Shown here: positions 7,493 through 13,415 of the stretch, piece by piece
Layout: each line of letters begins with the position of its first letter
Numbering within the stretch: position 1 is the stretch's first letter
NCBI GenBank assembly: GCA_039810605.1
Contig: JBDHXH010000039.1
Span: 1 to 24,151 of the forward strand
Direction of reading: 5' to 3'
Length of the DNA stretch: 24,151 nucleotides
Source of the DNA: JAGPCH01 sp039810605
GTDB lineage: Bacteria; Bacteroidota; Ignavibacteria; Tepidaquicellales; Tepidaquicellaceae
Made by a program: the position numbers and the translations under genes
The notes under the pieces: model-generated
What the model was told of the DNA's origin: nothing
Databases searched by the model: none
What the model saw: only the letters and a program-made list of their open reading frames with translations

Positions 7493-8170
7493 TTGATTTC
7501 AAAATTTTCTACTCCGGACACGAAAAAGCAAAGTCTTTCCTCCAGGTTCGTTTCAGGATGGCGGGATTTTCTGAAAGATTCATTTCATAGATACGAATTT
7601 TTCATCACGGTAGCATTACTCGTTGCAACAGTCTATTCATTCAGCAGATATCTTCTATATAACGAGACCAGGCACGGAGCTGTATTAGACGATCCCTTGC
7701 TGAAACTTTTCGACGCAGTCAATCTTAATCCTCTGATTTTTTTCATGATATATTCTTCGCTGCTGATAGGACTCGTTGCGTTCAGTTTTGATCCTTCGCT
7801 ATTGATGACGGCATTTCAGACTTATGTGCTTATGGTTCTGTTCAGGATGCTTGCGATGTACCTTGTTCCGCTTGATCCTCCTTCGGGATGCATTGACCTT
7901 CAGGATCCGGTTGTGTTCATGATGGGAACGGGAAAGAAAATTGTAAAGGATTTGTTTTTCTCCGGACATACTTCAACGGCATTTATGCTATTTCAGGTTG
8001 CGAAAAATAAATTTCTCAAAACTTATTTCCTTGCAGCAACGATAATAGTTGGGGCTTCAGTGATTATACAAAAGGCGCATTACACTATTGATGTGTTTGC
8101 AGGAATAATTTTCTCTTTCGCATCCTATATCATCATTAAAAAAATTCACAAAAAATTTTACAAATTATAG
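7493..8170 (+). CDS. Integral membrane PAP2-superfamily protein, sphingomyelin-synthase-like
   Basis: 225 residues with about six hydrophobic segments. The active-site pattern is LFFSGHTSTAF (H159) followed by AHYTIDVFAG (H196 and D200). This SGHT...HYTIDV layout is that of the PAP2 C-terminal family that includes eukaryotic sphingomyelin and ceramide phosphoethanolamine synthases, rather than ordinary PAP2 phosphatases with KXXXXXXRP. It probably transfers or removes a phospho-head group on a membrane lipid. The substrate is unknown. The start must be TTG 7493 or an even rarer codon: an in-frame TAA occupies 7490-7492 and the next in-frame Met is at residue 84. A 17-codon ATG ORF (7443-7496) ends in TTGA across this start. 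RidA follows after 10 bases. Confidence 0.78.
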   Translation: MISKFSTPDTKKQSLSSRFVSGWRDFLKDSFHRYEFFITVALLVATVYSFSRYLLYNETRHGAVLDDPLLKLFDAVNLNPLIFFMIYSSLLIGLVAFSFDPSLLMTAFQTYVLMVLFRMLAMYLVPLDPPSGCIDLQDPVVFMMGTGKKIVKDLFFSGHTSTAFMLFQVAKNKFLKTYFLAATIIVGASVIIQKAHYTIDVFAGIIFSFASYIIIKKIHKKFYKL

Positions 8171-8180
8171 TTCCGGAATC

Positions 8181-8570
8181 ATGTTGAAACGTGAAAAATT
8201 TTCTTCGGGTGCAATGTGGGAAGACATTGCCGGATATAGCAGAGCAATAAAGATCGGAAACAGAATTCTTTTTTCCGGCACAACCTCAATCGAAGGCGAA
8301 GAAGTAATCGGAGAAAATGATTTTTACACGCAGACAATTGTAATATTGAGAAAGATTGAAAAGATACTTGAACAGGCAGGAGCAAGAATGGAAGATATAG
8401 TAAGAACGAGAATTTATGTTACCGATATTTCAAAATGGGAAGAAGTATCAAAGGCTCACCGGGAATGTTTCGGAAATATAAAGCCCGTAACTTCAATGGT
8501 GCAGGTCAGCGCACTGATAGATTCAAGGATGCTTGTAGAAATTGAGGCCGAAGCAATTGTTGAAAATTGA
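8181..8570 (+). CDS. RidA/YjgF/UK114-family protein lacking the catalytic arginine
   Basis: 129 residues with the family's full length and blocks: GYSRAIKIGNRILFSGTT (18-35), RTRIYVTDISKWEEV (75-89) and LVEIEAEAI (118-126). RidA proteins are small trimeric enzymes that hydrolyse imines or enamines; relatives act as 2-aminomuconate deaminases after the ACMSD step of tryptophan degradation. The genes for 3-hydroxyanthranilate dioxygenase and ACMSD lie just downstream, which suggests that role. However, the arginine that binds the substrate carboxylate (R105 in E. coli RidA, in P-A-R-S) is here a Thr (K-P-V-T-S, T104). The Glu of VEIEA is kept. Subfamilies without the Arg are known and differ in activity, so the deaminase role is doubtful. 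It starts 10 bases after the PAP2 gene; a heptamer array begins immediately after its stop codon. Confidence 0.88.
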   Translation: MLKREKFSSGAMWEDIAGYSRAIKIGNRILFSGTTSIEGEEVIGENDFYTQTIVILRKIEKILEQAGARMEDIVRTRIYVTDISKWEEVSKAHRECFGNIKPVTSMVQVSALIDSRMLVEIEAEAIVEN

Positions 8571-8642
8571 GATTGCCGATTCACGATTGCCGATTCACGA
8601 TTGCCGACTCACGATTACCGATTCAACCGATTCACGATTATC
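8571..8642. repeat. Tandem heptamer array 2 (GATTGCC/GATTCAC)
   Basis: The array begins at the base after the RidA TGA. Units are GATTGCC and GATTCAC in strict alternation at first, then GACTCAC, GATTACC, a 9-base GATTCAACC, GATTCAC and GATTATC. GATTCAC is the reverse complement of GTGAATC in arrays 1 and 3, so this array is in the opposite orientation although the flanking genes are also on the plus strand. Confidence 0.88.
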
Positions 8643-8683
8643 ATAGCAAAATTTAATTCCCATTATTAAGTTAAAAAAAACAC

Positions 8684-8688
8684 AGGAG
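8684..8688 (+). promoter_or_regulatory. Shine-Dalgarno site of the 3-hydroxyanthranilate dioxygenase gene
   Basis: AGGAG with 8 bases to the ATG at 8697. It is the only canonical ribosome binding site I find before any gene in the window, and it fixes that start. Confidence 0.8.
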
Positions 8689-8696
8689 AAAAAAAT

Positions 8697-9215
8697 ATGC
8701 TGCCACCAATTAATTTTAAGAAATGGATTGAAGACAACCGGCATCTGATGAAGCCGCCAGTAGGAAATAAATGTGTTTATGACGGAGACTTCATCATCAT
8801 GGTTGTAGGAGGACCCAATTCAAGGAAAGACTATCACTTCCAGGATGGTCCGGAATTCTTTTACCAATTGGAAGGAAACATTCAGGTAGGAATTGTCGAG
8901 GACGGAAAGGAAAATATTTACGAGATAAAAGAAGGTGAAATTTTTTATGTACCTCCCAAGACTCCGCATTCACCTCGCAGACCGGCGAATACAATCGGGT
9001 TGGTTGTAGAACGAAAGCGAACCGAAGATGAGCTCGACGGTTTCCAATGGTATTGCGAGAACTGCCATAAGAAACTTCACGAAAAGTTTTTCAAGCTCAA
9101 CGACATTGTTTCGCAGCTTCCTCCATTGCTCAAGGAATTTTACGATTCAAAAGAGCTAAGAACCTGCAAGAGTTGCGGTGCAACTATGGAACCGCCTCCG
9201 TCAATCAAGAACTAG
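8697..9215 (+). CDS. nbaC: 3-hydroxyanthranilate 3,4-dioxygenase
   Basis: 172 residues, the usual bacterial length. This cupin enzyme opens the ring of 3-hydroxyanthranilate with O2 and Fe(II), giving 2-amino-3-carboxymuconate semialdehyde in kynurenine-type tryptophan degradation (or quinolinate formation). Iron ligands H47, E53 and H91, and substrate residues R43, R95 and E105, match those of the Cupriavidus enzyme. The C-terminal rubredoxin-like site is intact (C120, C123, C157, C160). The next enzyme of the pathway begins 9 bases downstream. Upstream steps (kynurenine monooxygenase, kynureninase) and the 2-aminomuconate semialdehyde dehydrogenase are not in the window. Confidence 0.96.
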   Translation: MLPPINFKKWIEDNRHLMKPPVGNKCVYDGDFIIMVVGGPNSRKDYHFQDGPEFFYQLEGNIQVGIVEDGKENIYEIKEGEIFYVPPKTPHSPRRPANTIGLVVERKRTEDELDGFQWYCENCHKKLHEKFFKLNDIVSQLPPLLKEFYDSKELRTCKSCGATMEPPPSIKN

Positions 9216-9224
9216 GATTCGAAA

Positions 9225-10229
9225 TTGAAAATTGACATTCATACTCACATCCTCCCCGAAACCTGGCCCGACCTGAAAGAGAAATACGGCTACGGAGGCT
9301 GGATACAACTTGATCATTACAAACCATGTTGCGCGAAGATGATGCTCGACGGAAAATTTTTCCGTGAGATTCAGAGCAACTGCTGGGATCCGAATGCACG
9401 AATCAAAGATTGTGATCAAACTCATGTCAGTATTCAGGCATTATCAACGGTTCCCGTGATGTTCAGCTATTGGGCGAAACCGGATGATGCACTTGACCTT
9501 TCAAGAATTCTGAACGATCACATAGCATCAGTCGTTAATAATTTTCCCGACAGATTCGTCGGACTTGGTACGCTTCCAATGCAGTCACCCAAACTTGCGA
9601 TCAAAGAAATGGAGCGGTGCATGAAAGAACTCAAACTCTCCGGAATCGAAATTGGCACACATGTTAACGACTGGAATCTCGACAATGAAAATCTCTTTGA
9701 AATTTTTGAAGCAGCGCAAGAGCTTGATGCCGCTGTGTTTATTCATCCTTGGGACATGATGGGAAAAGAGAAGATGCCGAAGTATTGGCTGCCCTGGCTT
9801 GTCGGAATGCCTGCTGAAACCTCGCTTGCCATTTGTTCAATGATATTCGGCGGAGTATTTGAAAGACTTAAAAAACTGAAAGTATGTTTTGCGCACGGTG
9901 GAGGATCATTTCCAATTACAGTAGGAAGAATCGAGCATGGATTTAATGTTCGTCCTGACCTGGTTGCGATTGACAATAAAACTAATCCAAGACATTATCT
10001 GGGCAAGTTTTATCTTGACTCACTCGTACATGACAATGACGCATTGAAATTTCTGACGGAACTTGTGGGAATTGAAAAAATAGTTCTCGGCTCGGATTAT
10101 CCGTTCCCTCTCGGTGAGCATCATCCCGGGAAACTCATTGAACACTCGCGGGATTTTTCAGAGGAAGCAAAAGAAAGAATGCTGTGGAAGAATGCTGCCG
10201 AATTTCTCGGTATCAAAAATGACAAATGA
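9225..10229 (+). CDS. nbaD: 2-amino-3-carboxymuconate-6-semialdehyde decarboxylase (ACMSD)
   Basis: 334 residues, matching bacterial ACMSD. This zinc enzyme of the amidohydrolase superfamily removes CO2 from the dioxygenase product, steering it to 2-aminomuconate semialdehyde instead of quinolinate. Metal ligands are H6 and H8 (DIHTH), H174 (HPWDMMG), H224 (HGGGS) and D291 (GSDYPFPLGE). Arginines R47 and R235 correspond to substrate-binding residues of the Pseudomonas enzyme. The start is TTG 9225: the dioxygenase stop TAG (9213-9215) is in the same frame with only three codons between, and the protein begins MKIDIHTH as expected. The two genes are certainly one transcript. The 3' neighbour is convergent. 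Confidence 0.95.
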   Translation: MKIDIHTHILPETWPDLKEKYGYGGWIQLDHYKPCCAKMMLDGKFFREIQSNCWDPNARIKDCDQTHVSIQALSTVPVMFSYWAKPDDALDLSRILNDHIASVVNNFPDRFVGLGTLPMQSPKLAIKEMERCMKELKLSGIEIGTHVNDWNLDNENLFEIFEAAQELDAAVFIHPWDMMGKEKMPKYWLPWLVGMPAETSLAICSMIFGGVFERLKKLKVCFAHGGGSFPITVGRIEHGFNVRPDLVAIDNKTNPRHYLGKFYLDSLVHDNDALKFLTELVGIEKIVLGSDYPFPLGEHHPGKLIEHSRDFSEEAKERMLWKNAAEFLGIKNDK

Positions 10230-10269
10230 TTTACGAATCAAAAAGACTGATGGACCGATACGGACATTA

Positions 10270-10980
10270 TCATAGTTTCTCAAACGGGTTGCTTGCCCAC
10301 ACGCTCACTTCAGGAATCATTCCTCTGTTATCCATCTCAAGCATAGATTTGATCGTGAATGCAATTTCATCGCTTGTAAGTTTGTTCGGCTTTTCTTCTC
10401 TTTCAATACGGGAAGGATTTCCGAAAGCAGTGGGAACCTCGCTTGGATTTACCTGCATTACACGAATGTTAAACGGACGAAGTTCTGCTTGCCAGCATTC
10501 AGTCATACTCCTCAAAGCAAATTTTGAAGAAGAGTAAATTGAACCTCTTGCATATCCCTTCAGAGCTGCAGTTGAGGCAATGTTAATTATATTGCCGGAG
10601 TTTTGCTTCTTGAAAATTCTAACCGCATGTTTAGCCATCATTGCAGCTCCAAATACATTTACGGAATAGACACGAAAAAATGCGTCGAGTGTCAATTCCT
10701 CAACATTCATTGATTCGCCAATGCCGGCATTATTAATAAGACAATCAAGTCCTCCGAATTTTTCCAGAAAGACTTTGTAAGACATTTCTATTTCCGCTTC
10801 ATTTGAAACATCTGCATGAATTGCAAATGCACCAATTTCACCGGCGACTTTTTCAAGCTTCTTTTTATCCCTTCCGGTTATTCCTACATTTGCACCGCAG
10901 CTTGAGAGCAATGATGCTGTTGCTTTGCCGATTCCGGAATTTCCACCGGTGATAAGAATTTTTGATCCTTCAATTTTCAT
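10270..10980 (-). CDS. Short-chain dehydrogenase/reductase (classical SDR)
   Basis: 236 residues. It has the Rossmann cofactor motif TGGNSGIG (11-18), NNAG (83-86), the active-site N108, S136 and YxxxK (Y149, K153), so the catalytic tetrad is complete. It should be an NAD(P)-dependent oxidoreductase. TGR at 35-37 after strand 2 leans to NADPH. The substrate is unknown. It converges on ACMSD with 40 bases between and faces the long intergenic region upstream, so it is not part of the kynurenine operon. It resembles 3-oxoacyl-ACP reductase-like SDRs of Bacteroidota but lacks anything that fixes a substrate. Confidence 0.92.
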   Translation of the reverse strand: MKIEGSKILITGGNSGIGKATASLLSSCGANVGITGRDKKKLEKVAGEIGAFAIHADVSNEAEIEMSYKVFLEKFGGLDCLINNAGIGESMNVEELTLDAFFRVYSVNVFGAAMMAKHAVRIFKKQNSGNIINIASTAALKGYARGSIYSSSKFALRSMTECWQAELRPFNIRVMQVNPSEVPTAFGNPSRIEREEKPNKLTSDEIAFTIKSMLEMDNRGMIPEVSVWASNPFEKL

Positions 10981-11077
10981 GATATTAGTTGTTGAAGTTT
11001 GTTAGATTAATATGATTTGTAAAGTTCGCGATGTTTATAAGGTTAATAAAGTCCATTCATTTCACTCAAGCAGAATA

Positions 11078-11107
11078 GATATTAATTGATATTTATTGAT
11101 ATTAATT
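11078..11107. repeat. Three tandem 10-bp repeats
   Basis: The first and third units are GATATTAATT and the middle is GATATTTATT, directly abutting. A 10-bp period places the units on the same face of the helix, about 100-130 bases upstream of the minus-strand SDR start. An upstream binding site or a curved-DNA element is possible; neither is shown. Confidence 0.6.
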
Positions 11108-11180
11108 ATCCCGAATAATTTAGTTTGATGTTTTTGTTTTGAATGAACAGGGAAATGTCAAGTTATCGAAAGAGAATCGG

Positions 11181-11408
11181 CAATATTCACGAATCCAATA
11201 CAGATCAGAATCGCACTTAAATATGGATCAGCAATCAAATTTTTGAAGGAAGCATCTCGAGCTCCCGAATGCTTGAGAAACATCATATTATCGAAAAGCA
11301 AACGACGCACCAGGGTCAAAACCGTTTAAAACGGTTTTGACCTCGCCAATATTTACGACTCCAATACTGATTGTGATCCCTCATGGTATAGCTCTGCAAT
11401 CCAATTTT
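11181..11408. repeat. Degenerate duplicated unit, two copies in direct orientation
   Basis: Copy A (11181-11243) and copy B (11347-11408) align almost end to end. The first 20 bases are CAATATTCACGAATCCAATA and CAATATTTACGACTCCAATA (18 of 20 equal), and both end in GCAATC-AATTTT. Similarity seems to extend outward: TATCGAAAAG-type sequence before each copy and CGAATGCTT after each. Copy B has about 35-40 extra bases, including the palindrome at 11314-11342, between its TATCGAAA part and its CAATATT part. This looks like an old repeat with a nested palindrome. Confidence 0.55.
11314..11342. repeat. 29-bp near-perfect palindrome
   Basis: Two 14-bp arms, GGTCAAAACCGTTT and its exact reverse complement AAACGGTTTTGACC, surround a single A. 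There is no following T-run, so a terminator is less likely than a REP-type or protein-binding palindrome. It sits in the second copy of the duplicated unit and is absent from the first. Confidence 0.85.
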
Positions 11409-11433
11409 AATTTCTAATTACGAATGCTTTAAT

Positions 11434-11441
11434 TAACTTTG
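11434..11441 (+). promoter_or_regulatory. Possible Bacteroidota-type -7 promoter box for the dihydrouridine synthase gene
   Basis: TAACTTTG matches the TAnnTTTG consensus and ends 17 bases before the ATG at 11459. No good TTG is found 17-23 bases upstream, so the call is weak. Confidence 0.3.
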
Positions 11442-11458
11442 TCTCAATCTTCAATCTA

Positions 11459-12442
11459 ATGAACGAATTCCAAAAAATATTTTCGAATAAAATTGTTCTC
11501 GCTCCGATGGAAGACGTGTCCGAACCGCCTTTCAGGCTCATTTGCAGAAGGCTTGGCGCTGATATAGTTTACACGGAATTCATTTCATCGGAAGGATTGA
11601 TCCGCGATGCCCGCAAAGCTCGTGCAAAACTTTTTTTTTATGAGGAAGAAAGACCTGTTGCCATTCAGATTTTCGGTGGTAATGAAGATGTTCTCGCCGA
11701 TGCTGCTGAAATTTCCGGAAGTGTTAAACCTGACTTCATTGATATCAACTGCGGATGCTGGGTTAAGGATGTTGCCATGCGCGGCGCAGGAGCAGGATTG
11801 CTTAAGGACATTCCGAAGATGAAACGCATCGCAGAATCAGTCATTGCAAAGGTCAATGTCCCTGTTACACTGAAGACGCGTCTTGGTTGGGATGAAAATT
11901 CAATTGTGATCGTCGAAGTTGCAAAGATCCTTGAGCAAATCGGCGTGCAGGCATTGACTGTGCATTGCCGCCTTCGTTCACAGGGAAATAAAGGCGATGC
12001 CGACTGGAACTGGGTAAAAACAATCAAAGACAGCGGTGTCCGGATTCCAATTATACTTAACGGCAATGTCAAAACCCCTGAAGATGTTAAATTTGTTTTC
12101 GAAAATTTTCAGCCCGATGCGGTGATGATAGGTCAGGCAGCAATTTCGAATCCATGGATATTCAGACAGTCGAAGTTCTTTCTCCAAAACGGTTATCATG
12201 AAGAAGAACCTTCGATCGAAGAAAGGATTGATGTGTGCAAAGAACATTTGCGACTGGCATGCGAACTCAAGGGCGAGTCTCTTGGTGTTCGTGAATTCAG
12301 AAAACATTATTCGGGATATTTGAGGAATCTTCCGGACATAAGCAGGTTCAGACTTGAACTGATGCAGTTTAATGATTTCAAATCCGTAGAAGCAAAACTG
12401 GATGAGTTTAAAGTGATGGGTTGTCTGTTAGGAACATCGTGA
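11459..12442 (+). CDS. dusB: tRNA-dihydrouridine synthase (DusB-like)
   Basis: 327 residues, the usual length. The enzyme reduces uridines in the tRNA D-loop using FMN and NADPH. It shows the FMN-binding start LAPMEDVSEPPFR (14-26), the catalytic Cys in DINCGC (C100), KTRLGWD, the TVHCRLRSQG histidine motif, NGNV, and IGQAAISNPW. The catalytic loop reads NCGCW where most Dus proteins have N-x-GCP, so Pro is replaced by Trp; and the usual IGR before the last block is IGQ. The start ATG lies one base after two tandem TCAATCT units. The stop TGA is inside the first unit of heptamer array 3, so the repeat supplies the end of the gene. Confidence 0.94.
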   Translation: MNEFQKIFSNKIVLAPMEDVSEPPFRLICRRLGADIVYTEFISSEGLIRDARKARAKLFFYEEERPVAIQIFGGNEDVLADAAEISGSVKPDFIDINCGCWVKDVAMRGAGAGLLKDIPKMKRIAESVIAKVNVPVTLKTRLGWDENSIVIVEVAKILEQIGVQALTVHCRLRSQGNKGDADWNWVKTIKDSGVRIPIILNGNVKTPEDVKFVFENFQPDAVMIGQAAISNPWIFRQSKFFLQNGYHEEEPSIEERIDVCKEHLRLACELKGESLGVREFRKHYSGYLRNLPDISRFRLELMQFNDFKSVEAKLDEFKVMGCLLGTS

Positions 12443-12550
12443 ATCGTCAGTCGTGAATCGTGAGTCGTCAATCGTCAGTCGTCAATCGTGAGTCGTGAAT
12501 CGTGAGTCGTCAATCGTGAGTCGTCAATCGGCAATCGTCAGTTGTCAATC
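12439..12550. repeat. Tandem heptamer array 3 (GTGAATC/GTGAGTC/GTCAATC/GTCAGTC)
   Basis: Sixteen 7-bp units run without a break. Four main forms differ at the third and fifth bases (GTGAATC, GTGAGTC, GTCAATC, GTCAGTC), plus GGCAATC and GTCAGTT near the end. The first unit overlaps the dihydrouridine synthase stop codon (12440-12442). Seven units contain GANTC. A second short run, TTAATTC, TTAATCC, TTAATCA (12588-12608), lies just before the next gene. Confidence 0.9.
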
Positions 12551-12614
12551 GTACAAAGAATTTTCTATCAATATTTTTTTATATTATTTAATTCTTAATC
12601 CTTAATCAATAAAA

Positions 12615-13415
12615 ATGGAAGCATTTGCCGGTTTACTGGTTGGTTTCGGAGGAATAGTAGGCTTCATATTCCTCATCATCATTATAAGATCATTCCGGGT
12701 TTTGAATGAATATGAACGAGGGGTCATATTTCGCCTCGGAAAATTTTCTGCAGTCAAAGGACCGGGACTCATCATCCTCATTCCCATTCTCGACAGAATG
12801 ATTAAGATCAGCATGAGAACCATTGCGCTTGATGTTCCACCGCAGGATATAATCACAAAGGATAATGTTTCCGTTAAAGTTAATGCGGTAGTTTATTTCA
12901 GAGTAATAGATCCAAATAAAGCAATCATACAAGTAGAGGATTATATGTATGCCACTTCGCTGATCTCGCAGACTACTTTACGAACCGTTACGGGGCAAGG
13001 CGATCTGGATGACCTTCTTGCACATCGTGAACTTGTCAACAGCAAGCTCAAGGAGCTGATTGACCGCGAGACAGAACCTTGGGGAATCAAGGTTATGAAT
13101 GTTGAATTGAAAAATGTTGATCTTCCGCAGGAGATGATACGCGCAATGTCCCGTCAGGCTGAAGCAGAAAGAGACAAGCGCGCGAAAATTATTAATTCCG
13201 AAGGCGAATATATGTCGGCGCAAAAACTTACCGAAGCAGCAGAAATTCTCGGAAGTCATCACAATGCGTTGCAACTGCGATATCTGCAGGTTATGACTGA
13301 AATTGCGGCAGAGAAAACTTCAACTTTGATAATTCCATTACCTATGGAGATAATGAAATATTTTACTTCAATGACAGAGAAGATCCAAAGAGAAAATGAA
13401 TCATCGAAGAAATGA
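12615..13415 (+). CDS. Slipin / Band 7 (SPFH) membrane protein
   Basis: 266 residues. One N-terminal membrane helix (about 8-25) is followed by an SPFH domain beginning VLNEYERGVIFRLGKF with the slipin pattern KGPGLIILIPILDRM, then a charged helical part rich in Glu, Arg and Ala (QAEAERDKRAKIINSEGE) that would form a coiled coil in oligomers. Slipins organise membrane microdomains and are often encoded beside an NfeD protease-like partner. No NfeD gene is next to it here. Instead its TGA overlaps the ATG of a secreted GH3 enzyme (ATGA), implying translational coupling. The gene is preceded by heptamer array 3. Confidence 0.93.
   Translation: MEAFAGLLVGFGGIVGFIFLIIIIRSFRVLNEYERGVIFRLGKFSAVKGPGLIILIPILDRMIKISMRTIALDVPPQDIITKDNVSVKVNAVVYFRVIDPNKAIIQVEDYMYATSLISQTTLRTVTGQGDLDDLLAHRELVNSKLKELIDRETEPWGIKVMNVELKNVDLPQEMIRAMSRQAEAERDKRAKIINSEGEYMSAQKLTEAAEILGSHHNALQLRYLQVMTEIAAEKTSTLIIPLPMEIMKYFTSMTEKIQRENESSKK

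Larger units (their letters stand above)
10981..11458. other. 478-base non-coding region rich in repeats
   Basis: This is the gap between the divergent SDR and dihydrouridine synthase genes. It contains a three-copy 10-bp repeat (11078-11107), a degenerate duplicated unit (11181-11243 and 11347-11408), a 29-bp palindrome (11314-11342), and two tandem TCAATCT heptamers at 11444-11457 just before the next ATG. I find no convincing gene. Short ORFs of about 20 codons exist on both strands but break between the two copies of the duplicated unit. Confidence 0.7.

Noticed and set aside
11156..11221. 21-codon ORF in the duplicated unit
   Set aside because: The frame is broken between the two copies of the unit and has no resemblance to a known protein; treated as non-coding.
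10981..11458. Missed gene or tRNA in the long intergenic region
   Set aside because: No open frame above about 40 codons with a start, and no cloverleaf or anticodon-stem pattern found by eye.
11665..12072. 135-codon minus-strand ORF inside the dihydrouridine synthase gene
   Set aside because: Antisense to catalytic motifs of a clear gene; no family features of its own.
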